Source: Bacteroidia bacterium | GTDB lineage: Bacteria > Bacteroidota > Bacteroidia > Flavobacteriales > Flavobacteriaceae | Assembly: GCA_030428705.1 (NCBI GenBank) | Contig: JAUIDI010000010.1 | Coordinates: 1-64,000 of the forward strand | Direction: 5' to 3' | DNA length: 64,000 bases | Shown: one piece after another, positions 36,570-46,310 of the stretch | Layout of the letters: every line of letters begins with the position of its first letter | Position numbering within the stretch: position 1 is the stretch's first letter | Translations under genes and position numbers: made by a program | Notes under the pieces: model-generated | Databases searched by the model: none | Seen by the model: only the letters and a program-made list of their open reading frames with translations | Told to the model about the DNA's origin: nothing

Positions 36570-37367
36570 ATGAATATACTTGACAAAATAGTGGCCGATA
36601 AACGCAAGGAAGTCGATTTGAAAAAATCGTTGATTCCAGTTTCGCAATTGGAAAGTTCGGTGCTTTTTAGTCGAGAAACCGTTTCCTTGGCCAATGCCTT
36701 AAGAAACAGCTCCACAGGGATTATCGCCGAGCACAAACGTCGCTCTCCGTCAAAATCGGAAATCAACCAAAACCTGAATATTCAGGAAGTCGCTTCGGGC
36801 TATGAAAATGGCGGTGTATGTGGTATGTCAGTGTTGACGGATGGAAAATATTTCGGTGGCTCGTTGGACGATCTATTGTTGGCACGCGCCACTGTCGGTA
36901 TTCCATTGCTCCGAAAGGAATTCATAATCGACGAATATCAAATATTGGAAGCGAAAGCCCATGGTGCCGATGTTATTCTGCTGATTGCGGCAATATTGCC
37001 GCGAGAAGCAATCAATGACTTTTCAAAATTTGCCAAAAGTCTGGACCTGGATGTATTGTTGGAAGTGCATAATCAAGAGGAACTCCATAAATCAATCATG
37101 CCAAGTCTTGATATGTTGGGTGTCAACAATCGAAACCTGAAAACATTTGAAGTCGACCTGAACACAAGCCGAAACCTTTCAAAGTTGATACCCGACGAAT
37201 TTGTGAAAGTTTCCGAAAGCGGAATTAGCAGTCCGGTCTCGATTCGCGACTTAAAAACATACGGGTACAAAGGTTTTTTGATCGGGGAGAATTTTATGAC
37301 AACCAACAATCCCGGAAAAAATGCAAAAGAATTTATCGAACGGCTAAAAGAAAATGATGAAGCTTAA
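36570..37367 (+). CDS. trpC: Indole-3-glycerol phosphate synthase
   Basis: 265 residues, monofunctional. TIM barrel with GIIAEHKRRSPSKSEIN (substrate Lys), CGMSVLTDGKYFGG, PLLRKEFIIDEYQI (catalytic Lys in the beta-3 strand), LLEVHNQEEL, GVNNRNLKTFEVDL and VSESGISS. It is not fused to trpF; trpF follows with an overlap of about 14 bases. Confidence 0.97.
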   Translation: MNILDKIVADKRKEVDLKKSLIPVSQLESSVLFSRETVSLANALRNSSTGIIAEHKRRSPSKSEINQNLNIQEVASGYENGGVCGMSVLTDGKYFGGSLDDLLLARATVGIPLLRKEFIIDEYQILEAKAHGADVILLIAAILPREAINDFSKFAKSLDLDVLLEVHNQEELHKSIMPSLDMLGVNNRNLKTFEVDLNTSRNLSKLIPDEFVKVSESGISSPVSIRDLKTYGYKGFLIGENFMTTNNPGKNAKEFIERLKENDEA

Positions 37368-38034
37368 AATCTGTGGAATGAAACACAACACCCAAAAGGT
37401 CGCTGCGTTACGGCCCGACTATTTAGGCTTCATTTTCTGGGAACCGTCCAAGCGCTTTTTTGACGGCAAGCCGCCCGAGGTGTCCGAAGCCATTAGGAAA
37501 ATTGGTGTCTTCGTCGATGCCCCTATAGAAGAAGTTTTGGCAAAAATTGAACAATATAAACTATGGGGCGTTCAATTGCATGGTAATGAAACCGCTGAAT
37601 ACTGTGAAGCCTTGCGCCATGCCACTGCCTGGTCGAGTACCATCGAAACCTCGAAAAAATCCTCGAAGGCGACCAAGGAGATAAAGTTGAATATTATAAA
37701 GGTATTCACCATCAAAGACAACTTTAATTTTAGTCTATTGAGACCCTATGAAAATACATGCGACTACTATTTGTTCGATACGAAGGGAGAGCTTCCCGGC
37801 GGCAACGGTTATATGTTCAATTGGGAAGTTTTAAAGGATTATTCCTCCACAAAACCTTATTTTTTGAGTGGCGGTATCGGGTTGGATGAAGTGGAATCAA
37901 TAAAGAAGTTCCTAAAAAAACCTGAGTCAAAATATTGCCATGCCATCGATGTGAACAGTAGGTTCGAAACCGGGCCTGGGTTAAAGAATATTGAAACGTT
38001 GAAAAAGTTCAAAGAAATTCTGAAGAATAATTAA
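37354..38034 (+). CDS. trpF: Phosphoribosylanthranilate isomerase
   Basis: 226 residues; ATG 37354 or the next codon 37357 both possible, each overlapping trpC. KICGMKH carries the catalytic Cys, LGFIFWEPSKRFF follows, then VQLHGNE, a catalytic Asp in FDTKGELPGGNGYMFNW, and LSGGIG. The last segment DVNSRFETGPGLKN matches the family end. The gap to trpB holds a short palindromic repeat. Confidence 0.96.
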   Translation: MMKLKICGMKHNTQKVAALRPDYLGFIFWEPSKRFFDGKPPEVSEAIRKIGVFVDAPIEEVLAKIEQYKLWGVQLHGNETAEYCEALRHATAWSSTIETSKKSSKATKEIKLNIIKVFTIKDNFNFSLLRPYENTCDYYLFDTKGELPGGNGYMFNWEVLKDYSSTKPYFLSGGIGLDEVESIKKFLKKPESKYCHAIDVNSRFETGPGLKNIETLKKFKEILKNN

Positions 38035-38038
38035 AAGG

Positions 38039-38056
38039 TTCCGGTCTTTGCCGGAA
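38039..38056. repeat. Short palindromic repeat (TTCCGG-TCTTTG-CCGGAA)
   Basis: A perfect 6-bp inverted repeat followed by TGACG, between trpF and trpB. Same family as the copy at 22959-22978. It almost fills the 34-base gap and ends 12 bases before the trpB ATG. Confidence 0.65.
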
Positions 38057-38068
38057 TGACGAAAAAAA

Positions 38069-39250
38069 ATGAAATATAATATAGACGAAAAAGGATATTA
38101 CGGGGAATTCGGCGGGGCTTTTATTCCTGAAATGTTGTATCCCAACGTAGAGGAATTACGCCAAAAGTACCTGCAAATCATGTACGAAAGCTCTTTTCAA
38201 AAAGAGTTTCATCAACTGCTCAAAGATTATGTGGGCAGGCCTTCCCCACTCTATTTGGCCGACCGTCTTTCAGAAAAACACGGTTGCAAGATCTATTTAA
38301 AGCGAGAAGATCTGAACCATACCGGGGCCCATAAAGTGAACAACACCATCGGTCAAATCTTAATGGCCAAAAAGCTGGGCAAGACACGTATCATTGCCGA
38401 GACCGGAGCGGGCCAACATGGCGTTGCAACGGCAACCGTTTGCGCCCTTATGGGCATCGAATGCGTCGTGTACATGGGCGAGATCGATATTGCCCGCCAA
38501 GCGCCCAATGTAGCACGTATGAAAATGTTGGGCGCCGAAGTTCGGCCTGCACTGTCAGGAAGCCGTACCCTAAAGGATGCCACGAACGAGGCCATTCGCG
38601 ATTGGATCAACAATCCTGTTGATACTCATTATATCATCGGTTCGGCCATTGGCCCGCACCCCTACCCCGACATGGTCACGCGATTTCAATCCGTTATTTC
38701 GGAGGAAATCAAATGGCAATTAAAAGAAAAGGAAGGGCGCGAGAATCCCGATTATGTGGTTGCCTGTATTGGTGGAGGCAGTAACGCCGCAGGCACCTAT
38801 TATCACTTTCTGGATAATCCCGACGTTGGGATTATTGCTGTGGAAGCCGCCGGAAAAGGAATCGATTCAGGGGAAAGCGCCGCAACATCGGCATTGGGAA
38901 AAATAGGAATCATCCACGGTTGCAAAACTATGTTGATGCAAACGAAAGACGGACAGATTACGGAACCCTATTCAATCTCGGCAGGACTCGATTACCCTGG
39001 TGTAGGGCCCATGCATTCGCATTTACATGCCTCGGGAAGGGCCGAATTTTATTCCGCCACTGATGATGAGGCCATGAAAGCCGGATTGGAACTTTCGCAG
39101 TTGGAGGGAATTATTCCGGCCATAGAATCAGGTCATGCACTTGCCGTTTTTGAGCATAAAAAGTTCCGACCGGAAGACGTAGTCGTTATCAGTCTATCGG
39201 GTCGTGGCGACAAGGATTTAAACACTTATATAGAATATTTTGATCTATGA
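38069..39250 (+). CDS. trpB: Tryptophan synthase beta chain
   Basis: 393 residues. PLP-dependent; the Schiff-base Lys89 is in HTGAHKVNN, the phosphate loop is [15 protein letters not shown], and Glu in [33 protein letters not shown] is typical of the TrpB1 type that works with TrpA. The trpA ATG overlaps its stop by 4 bases. Confidence 0.98.
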   Translation: MKYNIDEKGYYGEFGGAFIPEMLYPNVEELRQKYLQIMYESSFQKEFHQLLKDYVGRPSPLYLADRLSEKHGCKIYLKREDLNHTGAHKVNNTIGQILMAKKLGKTRIIAETGAGQHGVATATVCALMGIECVVYMGEIDIARQAPNVARMKMLGAEVRPALSGSRTLKDATNEAIRDWINNPVDTHYIIGSAIGPHPYPDMVTRFQSVISEEIKWQLKEKEGRENPDYVVACIGGGSNAAGTYYHFLDNPDVGIIAVEAAGKGIDSGESAATSALGKIGIIHGCKTMLMQTKDGQITEPYSISAGLDYPGVGPMHSHLHASGRAEFYSATDDEAMKAGLELSQLEGIIPAIESGHALAVFEHKKFRPEDVVVISLSGRGDKDLNTYIEYFDL

Positions 39251-40014
39251 CAAACAGGATAGTTGACAAGCTAAACGAAGAAAAAAAACTCCTTTCCATT
39301 TATTTTACGGCTGGTTATCCAAATTTGGAGGACACTGGAAAAATCATCCAAGAACTGGAAAAGAACGGAGTCGATATGATCGAGATCGGGCTGCCCTTTA
39401 GTGACCCTTTGGCAGATGGGCCGACCATTCAAAAAAGCTCCACGGCAGCATTAAAAAACGGCATGACCACTGAGATACTCTTCTGGCAATTGGCAGCTAT
39501 TCGTGAATCGGTTTCCATCCCGTTGATCATTATGGGGTATTTTAATCCGATATTACAATTCGGGGTTGAAGCCTTTTGCAAAAAATGCAGTGACATAGGT
39601 ATCGACGGATTGATAATTCCCGATTTACCGGTGGATGTCTATCATGAAGCATATCAGGCCATTTTTGAAAAATACGGGTTGCTCAATGTCTTTTTGATTA
39701 CGCCCCAGATATCCGAAGAGCGTATTCGATTTATCGATTCCGTTTCCACCGGGTTTATCTATATGGTCAGTTCGGCCAGTGTCACGGGGGCAAAATCAGG
39801 TTTTGGTCAACCACAACAGGATTATTTCGAACGGATCGCTTCGATGAATCTTTCGAACCCGCAGATCGTCGGTTTTGGCATCAGTAATTCAGAAACATTT
39901 CAGCAGGCTACAAAAACTGCCAAAGGTGCGATTATAGGCTCGGCTTTTATAAAACATTTGACGGAAAACGGAGTCGGTTCAATACCAAGTTTCATAAAAC
40001 AAATTCGAAAATGA
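39247..40014 (+). CDS. trpA: Tryptophan synthase alpha chain
   Basis: 255 residues. TIM barrel; catalytic Glu46 and Asp57 in [19 protein letters not shown] correspond to Glu49/Asp60 of Salmonella Trp[35 protein letters not shown] and VGFGISNSE are present. It makes indole, which is channelled to TrpB. Last enzyme of the operon. Confidence 0.98.
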   Translation: MTNRIVDKLNEEKKLLSIYFTAGYPNLEDTGKIIQELEKNGVDMIEIGLPFSDPLADGPTIQKSSTAALKNGMTTEILFWQLAAIRESVSIPLIIMGYFNPILQFGVEAFCKKCSDIGIDGLIIPDLPVDVYHEAYQAIFEKYGLLNVFLITPQISEERIRFIDSVSTGFIYMVSSASVTGAKSGFGQPQQDYFERIASMNLSNPQIVGFGISNSETFQQATKTAKGAIIGSAFIKHLTENGVGSIPSFIKQIRK

Positions 40015-40235
40015 AAGATTTTGCCGACAATTGGAAAATTGTCATACTCTTATGCCTAACCTTAGGCATGACCCCCTTTTTTCCCGAGCCCCATATTTGG
40101 GGCAAGCTAAAATGGATCGCGGGCGGGGCCGTGGGCATGAAAGCGATGGACTGGTTCGATGTTCTATTGCACGGCTTTCCCTTTCTTCTTCTCCTCAGGT
40201 TGTCGATTCTGAAGATTACAGGGAAATTAAAGTGA
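40011..40235 (+). CDS. Small membrane protein coupled to trpA
   Basis: 74 residues overlapping the trpA stop by 4 bases (ATGA), so it is translated with the operon. Two hydrophobic segments, IVILLCLTLGMTPFF (11-25) and VLLHGFPFLLLLRLSIL (51-67), flank PEPHIWGKLKWIAGGAVGMKAMDWFD. It resembles a conserved Bacteroidota family that databases sometimes label as RND-transporter related; I know of no function. Its coupling to trpA may be chance operon placement. Confidence 0.75.
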   Translation: MKDFADNWKIVILLCLTLGMTPFFPEPHIWGKLKWIAGGAVGMKAMDWFDVLLHGFPFLLLLRLSILKITGKLK

Positions 40236-40314
40236 ATTCTTCCGGATTCCTCTTTAGAACATTTTAGAAAAAAGGATAATAATTGTTTACTTTGTCTCCC
40301 ACAATGAGAACCCT

Positions 40315-41808
40315 ATGAAAAGCCTGACACAGCTCCTATTCGTTCTATTTACATTATCAAGTTTAGCCCAGGACACTATCCAATTAAAGTCGCAAGTGCG
40401 ACATTCTATCGAAGAGCTTCGCGACTTTGTATCCATTCCCAATGATGCCCTGGACCATGCAGACATCAACCTTAATCTGACCTGGCTGACCAAAAAATTC
40501 AATGCAAGGGGGTTCAATTCCACGATACTGCCGACCGAAGGCGAATCGCTTTTCTTTGCAGCGTTACCAATGGACGATGCCAAACCCACGATTCTTTTTT
40601 ATATGCATTTTGATGGGCAATCCGTAGATCATTCGAAATGGGATCAACCAAACCCCTATAAAGTAGTCTTAAAATCAAAGGATGGCGACGGGTGGAAAAA
40701 AGAGGCATTTGAAGATTTGAACGAAAATATCGATTATGACTGGCGGATGTTTGGGCGCTCGACTTCAGATGACAAAGGCCCTATCGTAATGTTCTTGAAT
40801 GCCATCGACTTATTGAAAAAAGAGGGTATAGAAATTCCTTTTAACATCAAGGTAATCTTGGATAGCGAGGAAGAAAAAAGTAGTAAACCGCTACCAAAAG
40901 CGGTGAAGGAATACCGCGAGCTGCTGGAAGCCGACTTCTTAATCATCAATGATGGCCCCGTTCACGTTTCCGAAAAACCCACCGTGGTCTACGGTTGCAG
41001 GGGCATAACCACTTTGTCGTTGACGACCTACGGCCCGATAAACCCACAACACAGTGGGCATTATGGAAATTATGCACCGAACCCCGGGTTTCAGTTGGCG
41101 CAAGTATTGGCAAGTATGAAAGATGCCAACGGTAAAGTATTGATAGATGGTTATTACGACGGTATTTCAATAGATGAAGCAACCATGCAGATTCTTAAAA
41201 GTGTACCTGACGATGTCGAAACCATTAACGAAAATCTAGCCGTCAAAACTCCTGAAAAAGTGGGTGGTTTTTATCAAGAAGCCCTACAATATCCTTCGTT
41301 GAACATTCGCGGTCTGGGTTCTGGTTGGATCGGCGAGAAGGCACGTACAATCGTTCCCGAGAGCGCAACGGCCGAATTGGATCTGAGGTTAGTTCCCGAA
41401 ACCGATGGAACCAGGCTTAAAAACTTGGTGAGACAACATATTGCACAACAAGGTTTTTATGTTTTGGATTCCGTTCCCGATAAAGACCTGCGCATGAAAC
41501 ATGATAAGATCATGACCATCAAGGAAGGCAGTGTTACCGATGCATTTCGTACGGACTTGGATAACCCTTATGGTAATTTTTTAGTCAATACTTTGAAGAA
41601 AAAATTCGGAGAAGATGTGGTACAGGTTCGAATCATGGGAGGTACGGTACCCATTGCCCCGTTTATCAACGAGCTGAAAATTCCCGCTTTTATAGTTCCA
41701 ATGGTCAACCCCGATAACAATCAACACAGTCCGAATGAAAATCTCAAAATAGGGCAGATTGCCTACGGGATTCAGGTTTTTTATGGGATATTGAGTTCTT
41801 CGATGTAA
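40315..41808 (+). CDS. M20 family metallopeptidase (exported)
   Basis: 497 residues with signal peptide KSLTQLLFVLFTLSSLAQ. M20/M25/M40 zinc fold: metal ligands in FYMHFDGQSVD (His, Asp), DWRMFGRSTSDDKGP (bridging Asp), DSEEEKSSK (catalytic Glu followed by ligand Glu) and a late His in NNQHSPNENL. The lid/dimerisation domain spans about 225-375. It hydrolyses peptides or amides outside the cytoplasm; specificity is unknown. Confidence 0.9.
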   Translation: MKSLTQLLFVLFTLSSLAQDTIQLKSQVRHSIEELRDFVSIPNDALDHADINLNLTWLTKKFNARGFNSTILPTEGESLFFAALPMDDAKPTILFYMHFDGQSVDHSKWDQPNPYKVVLKSKDGDGWKKEAFEDLNENIDYDWRMFGRSTSDDKGPIVMFLNAIDLLKKEGIEIPFNIKVILDSEEEKSSKPLPKAVKEYRELLEADFLIINDGPVHVSEKPTVVYGCRGITTLSLTTYGPINPQHSGHYGNYAPNPGFQLAQVLASMKDANGKVLIDGYYDGISIDEATMQILKSVPDDVETINENLAVKTPEKVGGFYQEALQYPSLNIRGLGSGWIGEKARTIVPESATAELDLRLVPETDGTRLKNLVRQHIAQQGFYVLDSVPDKDLRMKHDKIMTIKEGSVTDAFRTDLDNPYGNFLVNTLKKKFGEDVVQVRIMGGTVPIAPFINELKIPAFIVPMVNPDNNQHSPNENLKIGQIAYGIQVFYGILSSSM

Positions 41809-41826
41809 GTAGGGAAGCTTTGGTGC

Positions 41827-42483
41827 CTATTTCAGGTCGATTAGAATGACACCGTTTGTTCCTCTAAGTCCGTATTGGGCCGTTTCGGAACCCTTGCTAA
41901 TGACCCTTATCAATTTTATTTCTGAGGTAGGTATTGAGGAAACATCGGTCATTGGCTGCCCATTGACCAAAATAAGGGGGTCCTTGTTTCCACTGAAGTT
42001 ATTTGCCCCTTTCCCTATAATAATTCTTCTTCCCTGAACTATGACATTGTTGAACTTCGCGTTAAGTATTTCATAGACCGTGGCGTAATCCGAATAATTT
42101 AGACTATTGCCCCTTGCTTTGATCTTTGTGTCAAAACCCAAAGCGGCCATATCAGCTTCGGCCAAGGGAGTCGTTTCTTTTGGAAACTGAAACAACATTT
42201 CGTTTTGTTGTGTATAGCCTTTACTCAATGCCCCATGTTCGGGGGAATGTACCGTAATCCATTTTGTATCGGGGTCAATCTCTATGGTGAGCAGACCCTT
42301 TTTATTGGTTTTTTTTCTAGTCTTTGCCGAATCAACATAGATATAGGCTCCCTTTATCGGCATACGTTCAAAATCGGTAACCAAAAATTTTACCTCAATA
42401 TCTTCTGCAGTCTTACCTTGACCCATTAAATGGTTAGCGGCCAATAAAACCATGCAAAAACCAAAAAACAACTTCAATTTCAT
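41827..42483 (-). CDS. Exported stand-alone TonB plug domain protein
   Basis: 218 residues with signal peptide KLKLFFGFCMVLLAANHLMG. Residues 28-90 look like a carboxypeptidase-regulatory-like beta-sandwich (VKFLVTDFERMPIKGAYIYVDS). Residues about 130-218 look like a TonB-receptor plug (YATVYEILNAKF, NKDPLILVNGQPM, IKLIRVISKGSETAQYGLRGTNGVILI), but no beta-barrel follows. The stop is natural and the next gene is in the opposite context, so this is not a truncated receptor with its barrel nearby. Role unknown. Confidence 0.8.
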   Translation of the reverse strand: MKLKLFFGFCMVLLAANHLMGQGKTAEDIEVKFLVTDFERMPIKGAYIYVDSAKTRKKTNKKGLLTIEIDPDTKWITVHSPEHGALSKGYTQQNEMLFQFPKETTPLAEADMAALGFDTKIKARGNSLNYSDYATVYEILNAKFNNVIVQGRRIIIGKGANNFSGNKDPLILVNGQPMTDVSSIPTSEIKLIRVISKGSETAQYGLRGTNGVILIDLK

Positions 42484-42793
42484 AATTCGTTTTTATTTAG
42501 ATGTCATTTAAAGATAAGTATTTAAAAAGCAAAACATTGGCGGGAATTATGATTTAGTATTTTTTTAAGAAGGGTAAAAATCATTCTCAAAATGAAAACA
42601 TCCTGTCAATTATCAGAACCGCCGACTAGAAGTTCTTAAAATAGGTAAGTACGACCATTGGGGCCATTCGAATATGGAATTTTTATGCCCATCATGCCGT
42701 ACTTACTTAAGGTCATGCGGCAAAACAGGTTGTAATTAGAATATGGCCAATGAAGCCAATATTTTTTTAATAACGGAGTTGTCACTTCATCTG
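42484..42793. other. Intergenic region between the plug protein and ppc with a long inverted repeat
   Basis: 310 bases with no supported gene. It contains the inverted pair TAGGTAAGTACG (42642-42653) and CGTACTTACTTA (42698-42709), matching at 11 of 12 positions around a 44-base centre. It could be a bidirectional terminator region, a small RNA, or a remnant of a mobile element. Confidence 0.55.
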
Positions 42794-45337
42794 TTAGGCC
42801 GAATTTCTACTGGCGTTGATATTACCGTAAAGCGATCTCGTTACGATTTTTTCATACAATTCGAAATATTCAGAATTCTGTCCGATTTTTTGAAGGGCGT
42901 TTTGTTGAATAACCAACAACGGTAATACGATGTTTTCTCGAATTTTTATCGACTCACGCGAAACAGGTTCATTTTCCATAAGAATCTTGGAGCCAGAAAT
43001 TAGCAATAGCATTTTTTTCGAAAGTAGATATTCCTCATAAAGTATGTTCCAAAATTCGCCATATTCTTCATTTTCCTTCATATAGGAAGTAAGCTCGAAA
43101 TAACATTTTGAAAGCGACATCATACTATTCAGCATCAAGGCTTTGAACAACGGGACTTCATTGTACAGCTTTTTTAAGTCGCGCAACCTTCCTTTATCCT
43201 TTAAGGCCTGAATCGCGGTACCAATGCCAAAATAACCAGGTACATTCTGTTTTAACTGGCTCCAAGATCCGACAAAGGAAATGGCCCTAAGATCTGAAAG
43301 TTCCAACTTTTTCTTATTACCTCGCTTACCGGGCCTACTCCCTATATTAGCATTGGAATAATATTTCAAGGTACTCATATTTTCGAGGTACGGCATGAAT
43401 TTTTCATGATGTTTCAGTGCGTCGTATTTTTCAAAACTCAACTCTGAAAGTTCTTCGATCAATTTTCGTGAATCATTCGAAATCACATTTTCCTTACCGA
43501 AAATATTATTCGATAGCCCTGCGGTCAACAATTGTTCACTATTGTGCATGAACTGCTCTTTCGTGCCATAGGTGCTCGTAATCGTCTGCCCTTGTATGGT
43601 CAGCTGTATTTCATGGTTGGCGATATCTTTGGTCTGGGCGGCATAAAAGCGATGGGTCTTGCCACCACCTCTAGCCGGAGGCCCTCCCCTACCATCAAAG
43701 AAAATCGCCTTGATACCGTTCTTTTTACAAACTTTCGAAAGATTTTCCTTGGTCTTAAAAATCGACCAATTGGCCTTAACATATCCACCATCCTTCGTAC
43801 CATCTGAAAAGCCAAGCATAATTGTATGTTTATTTTCACGACGTTCTAAATGCTTCCGGTATTTTGGTATTTTGAACAAGGCCTGCATAGTATCTTCGGA
43901 AGTCGCCATACCTTTCATCGTTTCGAAAAGGGGCACGATATCGAATGCTATCTTATCATCTTCCCACCCGCACCAACGAAACAGTCCATAGACAAAGAGT
44001 ACAGAAAAAATATCCTCCGAATTGCTGATGATATAGCGGTTGCACCCTTCTTCCCCATTTTTACGCTGAATACTTTTTAGCTGGCCGATGTTTCGAATGG
44101 TATCTTTTACAATAGGGTCATCGTAATCTTTGGCCGACAGTTTTAGATCTTCAGTCAATAGAATGTCACGCAACCTGGCATTGGTCAATTCACCAAGACT
44201 CTTCTTAATAATCTTATGTTTGACCAACACGGCTTCAACGACTTTGATATGGGCACTATGGTCTTGTCGGATATCCAAAGTTGCGAAATGCGTCTTGAAA
44301 ATTTTTACCTTATCGATGAAATGATCCAAATCTTTTAAATAAAGGCTATGGTACTTTTCGATCAGCAAGGCCCTAATAGCCTGTAATGGTTCGATGATGT
44401 CGTCATAACCGACATGCTTTCTTGTATCGAACATAGCTACGTAAAGGTTGTTTCTCAGTTGTGTAAGATGCTCCTGCAGTTCTTTGAAAGTTAGTTTTTG
44501 CTGTAAACTTTTTAAATCGTTGTAGTAGCACTTCATCAGGTTCACGCGTAGTTCGTCCGCTACGTCTTTGGTAATCTTGGCCGTTACAAACGGGTTTCCA
44601 TCACGATCACCACCGGGCCAAAAGCCCAATTTTATGATATTATGGTTTTCGAAACGATCGTTCTTTATGTTCTCCTTAATATAGGCATAAAGACTTCCAA
44701 CAGCATTGTAATAAACATTTCGTAGGGAGTATATAATATTTTTTGCCTCATCGAGCGGAGTTGGTTTTTTGGCATTGATCAAAGAAGTCAATCCCAATTG
44801 TTGCAAGGTAATATCGATATCGTCGATTCGGTCTTCCAAAATCAAGGTACGCAGTTCGCCGATGATGTCAAGCACTGCCGGGGTATAGAACTGCGTAGGG
44901 TGCGCGGTCAAAACGATCCTTGCACTAAAATTGGACAACTTTTCGGAAACCTTGTCCCAACTTTTATGCTTATCGACCAACTCAAAATAATCCTTTATCG
45001 ATAGCGAAAGACTGTGTTCATGCATTTTCGGGAATGCCGCATCCTCAACGCTATCGAACAATACGACCTGCCTTTCGACATACTGAATAATACGAAACAT
45101 GAAATCTATCTGCGCCCTCTCGGTGTCAAGACTTGCGAAATTCTGAAAAAATCCTTTTAAAATGTCTTGGGGATTTTTACCGGATTGCAGCCCCTTTTGG
45201 CATTGGTGCAATAACAACGGAATGAGCATGCCGACATTTTCGATATTCTGATATGGCAAGTTCAGAAACAGACTGTTGTACACATTGAACTTGTTGTTGA
45301 CCGATTTTTTGAACTCCAATAATCTTTCTTCTTGCAT
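42794..45337 (-). CDS. ppc: Phosphoenolpyruvate carboxylase
   Basis: 847 residues, the normal short form of Bacteroidota. Adds bicarbonate to PEP to make oxaloacetate. VLTAHPTQFY carries the catalytic His, KLGFWPGGDRDGNPFVT the metal region, GFSDGTKDGGYVKANW and FFDGRGGPPARGGG the PEP-binding loop, and NIGSRPGKRG the C-terminal Arg. The end lacks the usual NTG terminus and finishes GNINASRNSA. A 12-bp palindrome is located 46 bases upstream of the start. Confidence 0.95.
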   Translation of the reverse strand: MQEERLLEFKKSVNNKFNVYNSLFLNLPYQNIENVGMLIPLLLHQCQKGLQSGKNPQDILKGFFQNFASLDTERAQIDFMFRIIQYVERQVVLFDSVEDAAFPKMHEHSLSLSIKDYFELVDKHKSWDKVSEKLSNFSARIVLTAHPTQFYTPAVLDIIGELRTLILEDRIDDIDITLQQLGLTSLINAKKPTPLDEAKNIIYSLRNVYYNAVGSLYAYIKENIKNDRFENHNIIKLGFWPGGDRDGNPFVTAKITKDVADELRVNLMKCYYNDLKSLQQKLTFKELQEHLTQLRNNLYVAMFDTRKHVGYDDIIEPLQAIRALLIEKYHSLYLKDLDHFIDKVKIFKTHFATLDIRQDHSAHIKVVEAVLVKHKIIKKSLGELTNARLRDILLTEDLKLSAKDYDDPIVKDTIRNIGQLKSIQRKNGEEGCNRYIISNSEDIFSVLFVYGLFRWCGWEDDKIAFDIVPLFETMKGMATSEDTMQALFKIPKYRKHLERRENKHTIMLGFSDGTKDGGYVKANWSIFKTKENLSKVCKKNGIKAIFFDGRGGPPARGGGKTHRFYAAQTKDIANHEIQLTIQGQTITSTYGTKEQFMHNSEQLLTAGLSNNIFGKENVISNDSRKLIEELSELSFEKYDALKHHEKFMPYLENMSTLKYYSNANIGSRPGKRGNKKKLELSDLRAISFVGSWSQLKQNVPGYFGIGTAIQALKDKGRLRDLKKLYNEVPLFKALMLNSMMSLSKCYFELTSYMKENEEYGEFWNILYEEYLLSKKMLLLISGSKILMENEPVSRESIKIRENIVLPLLVIQQNALQKIGQNSEYFELYEKIVTRSLYGNINASRNSA

Positions 45338-45382
45338 AAAGTATCCTATGATTTTCGATTATGTCAATCTGTATATGATTTC

Positions 45383-45394
45383 AAACCGCGGTTT
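45383..45394. promoter_or_regulatory. 12-bp palindrome upstream of ppc
   Basis: AAACCGCGGTTT is a perfect palindrome 46 bases from the ppc start. It is a plausible binding site of a dimeric regulator that controls anaplerotic flux. Confidence 0.4.
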
Positions 45395-45522
45395 CGACCC
45401 CCAAATATCGTTATAAAATGGTCAGTGGGGTCTTTTGCAACCCGTAAATAACAAAATAAGGTTTACCGCCGACAGAACCAACAATACGGTGTACTTTTTA
45501 AATATTCAATGTTGGAAATGGC

Positions 45523-46200
45523 TTAAAAGAATGGCCGGTATTGCATGACCCTAAAATCAAAGGTGGTGAAACCGGGGTTCACTTCTTTGAGCTTTTTATA
45601 GGAATCCAAGCTGCCTACTGCCCTATTAGCGGCACCTGACGGAGCGGTCAGCGAGACCGTTTTGATTTTTCGGGATATCACTTTATCCCCGACCTGCTCG
45701 GAAAGATCGAACTCATGAATTCTCGGTACTTCATTTGAGACAACACTTAACTTCAGTTTATGTTCTTTTATAAGCTTCCGAAAAAAGTACTCAGGGCCAT
45801 TTTTACTGTTTCCACCTGTAAACAATAGCGTGTCCACATTAGGATATTGTCTTAAATACGAGATAAGATTCCTCAGCTTAACATGCTTCATTCCCAAATC
45901 AGAGGCATCGATTTTTTCGCGTTCTGCACTTTCCACGATATCGCATATACCTATTTTTTGGTTTATCAAAAACTCTTTTCGTTGTTGAACAGCCCGTTCG
46001 GACGTCTCATACTTCAGGCCCAGGTCAAAAATGATGTCCAAGATGCGCCATAATTGGCCATCGCGACTGCCATAACAAAAATCTACATCATTAGGTTTCA
46101 ACGCTTTTAAAGTAAACCGGGGTGGAGGCAACGTACCAACAATCAATTTGGTCGCTTCTTCAAATAGAAAAGGTTCATACGGATGATAATGCAAAAACAA
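45523..46200 (-). CDS. Uracil-DNA glycosylase-superfamily protein
   Basis: 225 residues. The start motif KLIVGTLPPPRF and later LLFTGGNSKNGPEYFF, VPRIHEFD and SLTAPSGAANR correspond to the UDG fold (water-activating loop, then the base-binding and DNA-contact loops), as in the bacterial Mug/UDG-like family. It probably removes damaged or mismatched bases, but substrate is not defined. No ATG or GTG is available; TTG at 46198-46200 (or 46192-46194) must initiate. Confidence 0.75.
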   Translation of the reverse strand: MFLHYHPYEPFLFEEATKLIVGTLPPPRFTLKALKPNDVDFCYGSRDGQLWRILDIIFDLGLKYETSERAVQQRKEFLINQKIGICDIVESAEREKIDASDLGMKHVKLRNLISYLRQYPNVDTLLFTGGNSKNGPEYFFRKLIKEHKLKLSVVSNEVPRIHEFDLSEQVGDKVISRKIKTVSLTAPSGAANRAVGSLDSYKKLKEVNPGFTTFDFRVMQYRPFF

Positions 46201-46257
46201 GAGGTCTAATTTTAAGTAAGCATTAAAAGTAACGATTTATCCCCTCGGCCAATAGAG

Positions 46258-46288
46258 TTGACAAGTAAGTGGATAATTGTTAAATTTA
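46258..46288 (+). promoter_or_regulatory. Promoter of the bTHX gene (TTG-N20-TAAATTTA)
   Basis: TTG at 46258-46260 and TAAATTTA at 46281-46288, one base off TAnnTTTG, 20 bases apart; 22 bases to the ATG. Confidence 0.5.
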
Positions 46289-46310
46289 GAAAAACAGAAA
46301 ATACAGTCTT

